Shown: piece after piece, positions 40,911 to 48,328 of the stretch | Position numbering within the stretch: position 1 is the first letter of the stretch | How the letters are laid out: each line of letters opens with the position of its first letter | From: Candidatus Gastranaerophilales bacterium | GTDB lineage: Bacteria; Cyanobacteriota; Vampirovibrionia; Gastranaerophilales; Gastranaerophilaceae | Direction of reading: 5' to 3' | Length of the DNA: 64,000 nt | Assembly (NCBI GenBank): GCA_944324825.1 | Contig: CALUXU010000008.1 | Location: 19,450 to 83,449 of the forward strand | Notes under the pieces: generated by a model | What the model was told of the DNA's origin: nothing | Seen by the model: only the letters and a program-made list of their open reading frames with translations | Databases searched by the model: none | Made by a program: the position numbers and the translations under genes

Positions 40911-41708
40911 ATGGAAAAACTAGCGGATATAGGTGTATTTGGCGGTTCAGGCTTTTACAGCTTTTTAGAAGATATAGAGGAAGTCAAGGTTGAAACACCT
41001 TACGGCATGCCGAGTGACAGTTTATTTATCGGGAAAATAGGGGCGCATAAAGTTGCTTTTATGCCTCGTCACGGTAGAAGCCATACTATTCCTCCGCACA
41101 TATTAAATTATAGAGCTAACGTTTGGGCAATGAAGCATGTAGGCTGCGAAAGAGTTATTTCTCCATGCGCCGCAGGTAGTTTACAAAAGCATGTTGAACC
41201 GGGCAGCTTTGTAATATGTGACCAGTTTGTTGATTGGACAAAAGGCAGACCGTCAACATTCTTTGACGGACCTATTGTTACACATCCGTCACCGGCTGAT
41301 TTATATTGCCCTGAACTTAGAGAACTTGCTATTAAAACAGGAAAAGATTTAGGAATAAAAGTTCATGAAACAGGTACTGTTGTTGTAATAAACGGTCCGC
41401 GTTTTTCTACAAAGGCAGAATCTAAATTCTTTACTAATCAAGGTTGGGAAGTTATTAATATGACAGCATTCCCTGAAGCATATCTTGTAAAAGAATTAGA
41501 TATGTGTCCGTTGAATATATCTTTAATAACAGATTATGATGCAGGTTTGGTCGGTGATGTTCCTCCTGTTTCTCATCAGGCTGTTATTGAGGTATTTAAT
41601 AATAATGTCGCTAATTTGAAAAAATTATTATTTACTATGATAGAAAATATTCCGGTGGAAAGAAATAATTGTGATTGTGCTAATACTAAGGCAAAATCCA
41701 GAGCATAG
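40911..41708 (+). CDS. mtnP: S-methyl-5'-thioadenosine phosphorylase
   Basis: A 265-residue nucleoside phosphorylase that splits methylthioadenosine into adenine and methylthioribose-1-phosphate for methionine salvage. GVFGGSGFYSF, 'FMPRHGRSHTIPPHILNYRANVWA', 'TVVVINGPRFSTKAES' and 'EVINMTAFPEAYLVKELDM' are the family motifs; NMTAFPE is the MTA-type (not guanosine-type) base pocket. The C-terminal tail (NNCDCANTKAKSRA) is a short variable extension. Strong SD GTAGGAGG. The yggT gene follows 11 bases later. Confidence 0.93.
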   Translation: MEKLADIGVFGGSGFYSFLEDIEEVKVETPYGMPSDSLFIGKIGAHKVAFMPRHGRSHTIPPHILNYRANVWAMKHVGCERVISPCAAGSLQKHVEPGSFVICDQFVDWTKGRPSTFFDGPIVTHPSPADLYCPELRELAIKTGKDLGIKVHETGTVVVINGPRFSTKAESKFFTNQGWEVINMTAFPEAYLVKELDMCPLNISLITDYDAGLVGDVPPVSHQAVIEVFNNNVANLKKLLFTMIENIPVERNNCDCANTKAKSRA

Positions 41709-41719
41709 GGGATGAGATA

Positions 41720-41986
41720 ATGGTTCAGAATCCAATGTTATTAAAGGCAGTAAACGGTTTGTTTAATATGTTTTACATATTAATCATACTAAGAATTTTT
41801 ATGTCCTGGATTCCTAGTATTGATTGGGAACAGCAGCCGATAAAATTTATTCGTGAAGTTACGGATTCTTATCTGGATATATTCAGAAAATTTATACCGC
41901 CTTTAGGAGGACTTGATTTTTCTCCTATTATTGCAATTATCGTTCTGCAAATTATACAGGGAATGATAACGATGATAATATCTTGA
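41720..41986 (+). CDS. YggT family membrane protein
   Basis: An 88-residue protein with two hydrophobic helices ('LFNMFYILIILRIFMSW' and 'FSPIIAIIVLQIIQGMITMII') separated by a loop with 'DSYLDIFRKFIPPLGGLDFSP'. The motif R-x-F/I-P-P-x-G-G-x-D-x-S-P is the YggT hallmark. YggT proteins are linked to osmotic response, and in cyanobacteria and chloroplasts (CCB3/YlmG) to nucleoid or thylakoid organisation and cytochrome assembly. The start has GGGGATGAG upstream. Operon with mtnP. Confidence 0.9.
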   Translation: MVQNPMLLKAVNGLFNMFYILIILRIFMSWIPSIDWEQQPIKFIREVTDSYLDIFRKFIPPLGGLDFSPIIAIIVLQIIQGMITMIIS

Positions 41987-42056
41987 ACAAGATACTTTAT
42001 TCAGGGGATTAGAAAATAGAAAAACATGTGTTAATCTATTGTAAGACTGGAGGAAT

Positions 42057-43268
42057 ATGTACGCATATAAGTATAAGGATAGTGTAGAAGATTATGGATA
42101 CCAAACAGGTTATGATAACAGGGTATTACGTCCTGTTAATAAACCGGCTTATGCAAAGCATGTAATTCATAAGAAAACTAAAAAACGCAGATCTTTAATA
42201 TCTTCATTATTTTTACTTGGTATTATTGCATTCTTTGCGTTAGTTGTAATGCCTTTCAGTTTTAATTGTGTCAGAAATCTGTTCTGGCTTGATAAAACTG
42301 CTCCTTTTACGAATAAAGGAGTAGAATCTCCTCTTTATAAAAATTCTTCCTATCATTCAGGTGCGGACTTGCAAAGTATTCTGTTTCCCACATTAGGGTA
42401 TATGAATAATGATTTGTTTTTAAATCAACGGTTGCTTGCTCCTACCTTGTTCAGTAAAAAATACGCTGCTGATATGTATTTGTCTGAAAGAATGACTGAT
42501 TTAGAAAACCAGTTAAAAGGTCTAAATAAAGCTTACCCTTCAATTAAACCTGCTATTTTTGTATGGTCATTTGAAACAGGTAAGTATGCGGCTATAAATG
42601 AGGATAAAGTATATCCGGCTGCAAGTATAATTAAAATACCTGTTCTTGTGCAGTTATTTAAGTCAATTGAAGCAAATCAGGTTTCTATTTATGATGAAAT
42701 GTACCTGACTCATTATTACCGCTCGTCAGGCTCCGGAAATATGCAGTTTGCACAGGAGAGGAAATATACACTGGACGAACTCGCAAGGGTTATGATTCAG
42801 GATTCTGATAATACGGCAACGAATATGCTTATGTCAAAAGTCGGCGGTATGGATGACGTTAATACCGGTATAAGAACTTGGGGGTTAAAAAATACCCATA
42901 TCAAGACCTGGCTTCCTGATTTGACGGGTACAAATACCACAACTGCGTATGATATGGCAAAAATATTGTATAACCTTGAAAATCCGTCATTCTTAAACGT
43001 TAATTCAAGAGAAGATATTATTAAATACATGAGTAAAGTTAAGAATAACAGACTTATCCAAGCCGGCTTGCCTCAAGGCGTTCCTTTTATTCATAAAACC
43101 GGTGATATCGGTTCTATGTTGGGTGATGCAGGTATTGTTTATATGCCTTCTGGTCAGCATTATATTGTGGTTATTCTTGCACTAAGACCTCATAACGATG
43201 CTGCAGGATGTAATTTTATAAGAGCTGCATCTTCATTGATTTACTCTAAAATGCTTAATGTGAAGTAA
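42057..43268 (+). CDS. Membrane-anchored class A beta-lactamase-fold serine hydrolase
   Basis: A 403-residue protein. A basic N-terminus is followed by one membrane helix (about residues 46-65, SLFLLGIIAFFALVVMPFSF), then an extracytoplasmic domain with the serine motifs in order: SIIK (about 190), SDN (about 250) and KTG (about 347). It could be a penicillin-binding or D,D-peptidase-like enzyme, a beta-lactamase or an enzyme acting on other cell-wall substrates. The long N-terminal spacer and 'GSGNMQF' loop are unusual for secreted lactamases. SD TGGAGG. The end overlaps gmhA by 14 bases, convergent. Confidence 0.82.
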   Translation: MYAYKYKDSVEDYGYQTGYDNRVLRPVNKPAYAKHVIHKKTKKRRSLISSLFLLGIIAFFALVVMPFSFNCVRNLFWLDKTAPFTNKGVESPLYKNSSYHSGADLQSILFPTLGYMNNDLFLNQRLLAPTLFSKKYAADMYLSERMTDLENQLKGLNKAYPSIKPAIFVWSFETGKYAAINEDKVYPAASIIKIPVLVQLFKSIEANQVSIYDEMYLTHYYRSSGSGNMQFAQERKYTLDELARVMIQDSDNTATNMLMSKVGGMDDVNTGIRTWGLKNTHIKTWLPDLTGTNTTTAYDMAKILYNLENPSFLNVNSREDIIKYMSKVKNNRLIQAGLPQGVPFIHKTGDIGSMLGDAGIVYMPSGQHYIVVILALRPHNDAAGCNFIRAASSLIYSKMLNVK

Positions 43269-43830
43269 AAATCCCTTCTTCAACAAGTCCGCAAATAATA
43301 TGACCTATCATAATTTGTGATTCTTGTATGATTGGTGTATCAGTTGACGGGATTTTTATCAGATGCCGGCATGATGTTTCAAGCGGACATTCGTGGTCGC
43401 CGATTAAGCCTACTGTAATAATCTCCATTTTATTCGCTTCTTCTACCGCTTTTATAATATTCGGAGAATGTCCGGAGGTTGATATAGCAATAAAAATATC
43501 TCCCTTATTTCCGTTAGCCCTTATTTGTCTGGCAAATGATTCTTCATATCCGTAATCGTTGCTTATTGCGGTTAAAAGCGGGGAGTTTGTGTTAAGCTCT
43601 ATTGCTGCAAGCGGCGGTCTGTCAAACTTGAATTTGGATACAAGTTCACCGGCTATATGCTGTGCATCCGCTGCCGAACCTCCGTTGCCTGCAATTAAAA
43701 CTTTGTTTCCTATTTTGTATGCATCTATAATCGTATTAGCTATTGTTTCAATTTTTTTTATAATTGTTTCACTGTTTAAAATTTTAGATTTTGTTTTAAT
43801 ACTGTTTTGAATATACTCTGTAATTTTCAT
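43255..43830 (-). CDS. gmhA: Sedoheptulose-7-phosphate isomerase (SIS domain)
   Basis: A 191-residue SIS-fold enzyme giving D-glycero-D-manno-heptose 7-phosphate, the first step of ADP-heptose synthesis for LPS core or glycoproteins. LIAGNGGSAADAQHIAGELV, 'AISNDYGYEESFARQI', 'ISTSGHSPNIIKAVEEA' and 'QESQIMIGHIICGLVEE' carry the phosphate-binding serines and catalytic E/H residues of GmhA. This, with the outer-membrane barrel gene, argues for a diderm envelope. No other heptose gene is in the window. Confidence 0.88.
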   Translation of the reverse strand: MKITEYIQNSIKTKSKILNSETIIKKIETIANTIIDAYKIGNKVLIAGNGGSAADAQHIAGELVSKFKFDRPPLAAIELNTNSPLLTAISNDYGYEESFARQIRANGNKGDIFIAISTSGHSPNIIKAVEEANKMEIITVGLIGDHECPLETSCRHLIKIPSTDTPIIQESQIMIGHIICGLVEEGIFTSH

Positions 43831-44217
43831 ATCTCACCTTATTTAATATAACTTTACGTTATTGTACCATAAAACCCTTATTTTATTACAACATTATATA
43901 TTATATATATACGATTTTAAAATAACTACATATTTAAAATGAAAAAAGCAATTCTCTTGAGAAAAAATCCTTTATAGAAATATGGGAATTAAGGAAATTA
44001 TAGATCAAATTATTATATATATATCACCACAATTAGTACCGGTGCCGGTTAGGGTTCGGAACTAATTAAACGAAGAATTCTTTTTATACTCTCTTTTAAT
44101 ATCCTCGTGTTTATTTAATGTTTGCCACAATCTGGCAAACTTTTTTTTTACATTTCTTTACACTTTTTCAAACTAAAGTTTAATTGAAAAGCATGGATAT
44201 ATAGTTAAAATAAAGGT
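43831..44217. other. Gene-free stretch with orphan structured RNA signals
   Basis: No coding frame above 12 codons. The stretch is AT-rich with a TA repeat near 44,015. A stem AATTAGT (44031-44037)/ACTAATT (44061-44067) encloses a short ACCGG/CCGGT hairpin. A strong + strand terminator follows at 44120 with no upstream + strand gene, which suggests a transcript of about 100 nt or more. Confidence 0.4.
44120..44148 (+). terminator. Orphan rho-independent terminator
   Basis: Stem GTTTGCCA/TGGCAAAC, loop CAATC, eight T. The nearest upstream gene (gmhA) is on the other strand and begins 290 bp away. There is no T-run on the - strand, so it terminates + strand transcripts only. Confidence 0.85.
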
Positions 44218-44595
44218 ATGGAAAATATTTTTGATAATTTATTCCCTATCACAGGTAAAAATAATACAGAGAGTAATAAAATCATCAAGCTTGAGATGGA
44301 AATTTCAAAGCTTAAGCTGTGTTTGAAAATGTCAAACGAGTCTAATGAAAAGCGTAAGGCTGCGATGGCAATAATGCAGAAAAGGCTTGAGGAGCAGGAG
44401 GCTCTTATTAAACGCTTGCATAGTGTTTTACATAAGCAGGATATGGCTATGTGTAATATGCGTATTACTATGCGTAATCAACAGGAGCGTTTGAATCATC
44501 TTGCAAGAATTGACAGCCGTATGAATCAATTGCAGGATGAGCAGGCTCAGATTATTCAGTTTGCGGAAGAGTACAAACAGAATATTGTTAATTAA
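44218..44595 (+). CDS. Coiled-coil protein, unknown
   Basis: A 125-residue highly helical protein. After about 20 residues it is a continuous heptad-type coil rich in K, E, Q and M ('KLEMEISKLKLCLKMSNESNEKRKAAMAIMQKRLEEQEALIKRLHS', then 'RITMRNQQERLNHLARIDSRMNQLQDEQAQIIQ'). No membrane segment or motif. It starts after TAAAGGT, and its end overlaps dnaB by four bases (convergent). A structural or scaffold role is likely. Confidence 0.6.
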   Translation: MENIFDNLFPITGKNNTESNKIIKLEMEISKLKLCLKMSNESNEKRKAAMAIMQKRLEEQEALIKRLHSVLHKQDMAMCNMRITMRNQQERLNHLARIDSRMNQLQDEQAQIIQFAEEYKQNIVN

Positions 44596-45986
44596 AATAC
44601 GTCTGTTTTTATAGGGTTTTTGAACTTTGTGATATTGCCTTGGAATAGCAGTTTCACTGTTCCTATCGGGCCGTTTCTTTGTTTTGCAATTATTATTTCT
44701 GATTCGCCTTTATTGGCTGCCTTGGCGGACATATCTTCTTCTTCGCCGGCTTCTTTTTTGTAGTATTCATCCCGGTAAATGAACATTACAATATCGGCGT
44801 CTTGTTCGATTGCACCGGAATCCCTTAGGTCTGACAGCATCGGACGTTTATCTGTTCTTGATTCAACAGCACGTGAGAGCTGTGATAGTGCAATAATCGG
44901 AACATTTAATTCTCTTGCAAGGATTTTTAATCCTCTTGAAATTGCGGAAATTTGCTGCATACGGTCTTCTTTTCCTGATGATTCCATCAATTGCAGGTAG
45001 TCGATGATTACAAGTCCCAAATCTTTTTCTTCCATTGCAAGACGTCTGCATTTTGCACGTACGTCAGTTAATGTACATCCTGCTGTATCATCAATATATA
45101 TAGGAGCTGCGGCAAATGAATCCATTGCAATTGCCAGTTTTTCCCAGTCTTTATCAGACATATTTCCGGAACGCAGCTTTTGAGAATCAACTTCGGCTTC
45201 TGAACAAAGCATACGTTGAACCAGTTGATCTTTTGACATTTCAAGTGAAAATATCGCAACCGGAACTTTTGCTCTTAGCGCCGCATTTTGTGCAATATTT
45301 AACACAAAAGCTGTTTTACCCATTGATGGACGAGCTGCAAGGATAATTAAATCTGATTTTTGCAATCCGCTTGTCATATCATTTAATTCATAAAATCCGG
45401 TATCAACACCGGTCAATTCGCCTCTGTGTTGGTAACGGTATTCAATTTTTTCGTAAGTTGAGAGAACTAAATCTTTTACGTGTGTTAAATCTTTTGTTGC
45501 TTTTTGCGATGCGATTTCAAAAATTAATCTTTCTGCTTTTTCGAGTGATTCTTCAACCGGAGTAAGCTCGTAGCCTGAGGTTACAATTTCTGAGCCTGCG
45601 TTTATAAGAGAACGTTTAATTGCTTTTTCCTGAATTTGTTTTGCATAGTATTCAACGTTTGCAGTCGTAATGGTTTTGAAACTTAAATCGTTAATAAATG
45701 CTCTGCCGCCGACCAGTTCAAGTTTTTGGTTAAGATTCAGAACATCAGAAACCGATACGATATCGATTCTTTCGTTGCTGTTAAACAATTGCAGCATTGC
45801 TTCATACACATACCTGTGTGCAGGTTTGTAAAAAGATTCCGGAGTGATAAGTTCGACAACCTTTGTTAAACATACAGGACTGACAAGAATTGCACCTAAA
45901 ACAGCCTCTTCTGCATCGGTGTTTTGAGGCATTAGTTGTGATATAGCCGGATCTTGTTTTTTCTTTGTGTAAGTTGAAGTTGCCAC
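44592..45986 (-). CDS. dnaB: Replicative DNA helicase DnaB
   Basis: A 464-residue hexameric helicase of the replication fork. N-terminal domain with 'LMPQNTDAEEAVLGAILVSP', linker region, and RecA-like C-terminal domain: Walker A ARPSMGKT (about residue 220), 'VAIFSLEMSKDQLVQRMLC', Walker B 'LGLVIIDYLQLM', DnaB signature 'ALSQLSRAVESR' and 'PMLSDLRDSGAIEQDADIVMFIYRDEYY'. No intein is present. The start at 45986 has AAAGGGAAGGGAA upstream. It is divergent from the pseudo-kinase gene. Confidence 0.96.
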   Translation of the reverse strand: MATSTYTKKKQDPAISQLMPQNTDAEEAVLGAILVSPVCLTKVVELITPESFYKPAHRYVYEAMLQLFNSNERIDIVSVSDVLNLNQKLELVGGRAFINDLSFKTITTANVEYYAKQIQEKAIKRSLINAGSEIVTSGYELTPVEESLEKAERLIFEIASQKATKDLTHVKDLVLSTYEKIEYRYQHRGELTGVDTGFYELNDMTSGLQKSDLIILAARPSMGKTAFVLNIAQNAALRAKVPVAIFSLEMSKDQLVQRMLCSEAEVDSQKLRSGNMSDKDWEKLAIAMDSFAAAPIYIDDTAGCTLTDVRAKCRRLAMEEKDLGLVIIDYLQLMESSGKEDRMQQISAISRGLKILARELNVPIIALSQLSRAVESRTDKRPMLSDLRDSGAIEQDADIVMFIYRDEYYKKEAGEEEDMSAKAANKGESEIIIAKQRNGPIGTVKLLFQGNITKFKNPIKTDVF

Positions 45987-46140
45987 TATTCCCTTCCCTT
46001 TGAATAAGATAATACTACGGATAATTTATTTTTTAAATAGTTTGTTACGATTATTATACTGGGCTTTTTATTCTTTTCTACCCTCCCTCTTTACCTATCT
46101 GGTTTTTAATGTTAGAATAAACCTAAAAGGATATAGAATA

Positions 46141-47247
46141 ATGGGTATTAAAAACTTTTTATCAAAAACCAGAGTTATAGATATACAATCTTGTTTACCT
46201 GACGGTGTTATATTGATTACAACCGAGGGGCTGATTCAGTGGACAAATCTTGTTGCTGAAAATCTGTTTCAAAGATCTTCAGGCTTAATAAATACGGATA
46301 TTAATGATTATATTGAAAAAGGATTGAGTTCTGTGATAGAGGCTGCCGAAACAAATAAGCCGACTATTGCAAAGCTTCTTGACAGCGATAAGTATATTGA
46401 AATTACCGCAAAAATAATTGAGGGCGCTTATGTTGTTGCAATGCGTGATTCAACCCAAAAATATAAAACCGTTAATAATTTATTGGAAGAACAAGAGAAT
46501 AATCGAAAAATTAATTACGATAAAAATAATTTTATTATCAAACTTGGTAATGATTTAAAATCACCATTACATTCTATAATCGGTTTCTCTCAAGCTATTA
46601 TAGACGGCTTGGGCGGTTCCGTAAGCGAAAAACAAGAGAAATATCTTAAAATTATAAATAAAAATTCGTCAGATTTATTGTATTTTTATAATAAATTGAT
46701 TGAATTATCCCAAACAGAAAGCGGGATTTATGAAAAAGATATGAAATATTTTGATATCGCGAATGCTATTTCGTCTACTATAAAGACTAACGAGCAGTTA
46801 TATAGCGATAAAAATATTGAAATCAGTTTTAATATTGCAGAAAATACGAAAAAAACAGTATATTCTGATGAAAAGGCTTTTAAATTAATGTTTAATACTC
46901 TTATTGAAACATTGATTAGAGCAACTGATATTGGGACATTAAGTGTTGATTTGGAAAATGCGGACGAAGAATTTCTTGTAACTCATAATCTGGCAGATTG
47001 TTCCGCTATGGTTATTACTGTTACAAGCAGCAGTAATGCGATTCTGGAATCTGAAATTCCAACACTTTTTGATCCGTATGCAGTAATTGACCGTTCAAAT
47101 AAGAGAACTATATTACGTGCAATCGCGCTTGCAAGTGTTAGAAATATTATGAATTATATGAACGGTATTATTTGGGCAGAAACCATCCCGTTAAAAGGTA
47201 CTGCGTTTAAAATGATTTTACCGTTTGAGAAAGAAGTTAATGAGTAG
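46141..47247 (+). CDS. Degenerate PAS-histidine kinase (likely catalytically inactive)
   Basis: A 368-residue protein from ATG 46141 (AAAAGGA upstream; a longer frame from 46000 is not supported by an SD). Residues about 15-110 form a PAS-like sensor ('LPDGVILITTEGLIQWTNLVAENLF'). The dimerisation helix reads LGNDLKSPLHSIIGFSQAII, where kinases have S-H-E-L-(R/K)-x-P-L, so the phosphoacceptor histidine is asparagine. The ATPase region keeps 'DEKAFKLMFNTLIETLI' but lacks the N-box asparagine and the DxGxG motif, and ends with 'GTAFKMILPF'. No response regulator is near. It overlaps the ABC ATPase gene by eight bases, suggesting a joint role. Confidence 0.78.
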   Translation: MGIKNFLSKTRVIDIQSCLPDGVILITTEGLIQWTNLVAENLFQRSSGLINTDINDYIEKGLSSVIEAAETNKPTIAKLLDSDKYIEITAKIIEGAYVVAMRDSTQKYKTVNNLLEEQENNRKINYDKNNFIIKLGNDLKSPLHSIIGFSQAIIDGLGGSVSEKQEKYLKIINKNSSDLLYFYNKLIELSQTESGIYEKDMKYFDIANAISSTIKTNEQLYSDKNIEISFNIAENTKKTVYSDEKAFKLMFNTLIETLIRATDIGTLSVDLENADEEFLVTHNLADCSAMVITVTSSSNAILESEIPTLFDPYAVIDRSNKRTILRAIALASVRNIMNYMNGIIWAETIPLKGTAFKMILPFEKEVNE

Positions 47248-48292
47248 TGTAACATTCAAACACGTTGACAAAAGTTATGATAATAAAAAACTTATCATAA
47301 ATGATATCTCACTTGATATTAAAGATAAAGAATTTATTGTTCTTGTTGGTGCATCAGGCTGCGGAAAATCAACTGCATTAAGAATGATTGCCGGATTAGA
47401 AGATATTACAAGAGGTGAAATTCTTATTGATGATAAAGTTGTTAACAATGTTCATCCAAAAGATAGAGATATTGCATTTGTTTTCCAGAGTTATGCCTTA
47501 TACCCTCATATGAGTGTATATGATAATATTGCATTCGGGCTAAAGATGAGGAAGGTTGATAAAGCTATTATAGATTCAAAAGTTAAAGAAGCCGCAGAAA
47601 TTCTTAATCTTACTCAGTTTTTAGATAGAAAGCCGAAGCAGCTTTCCGGCGGACAACGTCAGAGGGTTGCATTAGGACGTGCAATTGTTAGAAATCCTAA
47701 AGTTTTTCTTATGGACGAGCCCCTATCAAATCTTGATGCCAAGTTACGAGTACAAATGCGCTCTGAAATTAAAAAATTGCACAAAAAACTTCAAACAACT
47801 TTTATTTATGTTACCCATGATCAGACAGAAGCTTTGACGATGGGGGATAGAATTGTTGTTTTGGATAAAGGTGTTATACAGCAGGTTGACACTCCTCAGA
47901 ATATTTATTCAACCCCTGCAAATACTTTTGTCGCAGGATTTATCGGGCAAATGAATTTTATAGATACAACAATAGAGGGTGATGTTCTGAAGTTTGACAA
48001 TGTTTGTATTCCAATACCGGATAGAGTTAAGGATAAGCTTAACGGTATGGATAAAGTTACGATTGGGATAAGACCTGAAAATATGTCAGGCGGAGAAATT
48101 AAATTTGCGGTAAAAGTTGATATTTCTGAAATGCTTGGTTCTGAACAGATTGCATATTTTGATATTGACGGCAAAAAATGTTCCGCAAGATTAAATTCCG
48201 ATTTTCATATAGGAGAAGAGCTTATACTTGGAATATCTTCCGATAATATGTTATTTTTCGATTCAGAAGGAAGAAATATTTTAAATAAATAA
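47240..48292 (+). CDS. ABC transporter ATPase, MalK/UgpC type
   Basis: A 350-residue ATPase. Walker A GASGCGKST, Q-loop 'FVFQSYALYPHMSVYDNI', signature LSGGQRQRVALGRAI, Walker B 'VFLMDEPLSNLDAKLR', H-loop 'YVTHDQTEALTMGDRI', and a C-terminal regulatory TOBE domain ('FVAGFIGQMNF', 'TIGIRPENMSGG'). This type energises importers for maltose, glycerol-3-phosphate and other sugars; permease and binding-protein genes are not in the window, so it may be shared by several importers. The start overlaps the upstream gene, and a bidirectional terminator follows. Confidence 0.88.
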   Translation: MSSVTFKHVDKSYDNKKLIINDISLDIKDKEFIVLVGASGCGKSTALRMIAGLEDITRGEILIDDKVVNNVHPKDRDIAFVFQSYALYPHMSVYDNIAFGLKMRKVDKAIIDSKVKEAAEILNLTQFLDRKPKQLSGGQRQRVALGRAIVRNPKVFLMDEPLSNLDAKLRVQMRSEIKKLHKKLQTTFIYVTHDQTEALTMGDRIVVLDKGVIQQVDTPQNIYSTPANTFVAGFIGQMNFIDTTIEGDVLKFDNVCIPIPDRVKDKLNGMDKVTIGIRPENMSGGEIKFAVKVDISEMLGSEQIAYFDIDGKKCSARLNSDFHIGEELILGISSDNMLFFDSEGRNILNK

Positions 48293-48322
48293 AAAAAGAA
48301 TGACTTTATAGTCATTCTTTTT
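48293..48322. terminator. Bidirectional terminator between ABC ATPase and ileS
   Basis: 12-bp stem AAAAAGAATGAC/GTCATTCTTTTT with loop TTTATA. T-rich on both strands, and it separates convergent genes. Confidence 0.85.
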
Positions 48323-48328
48323 ATTTAT

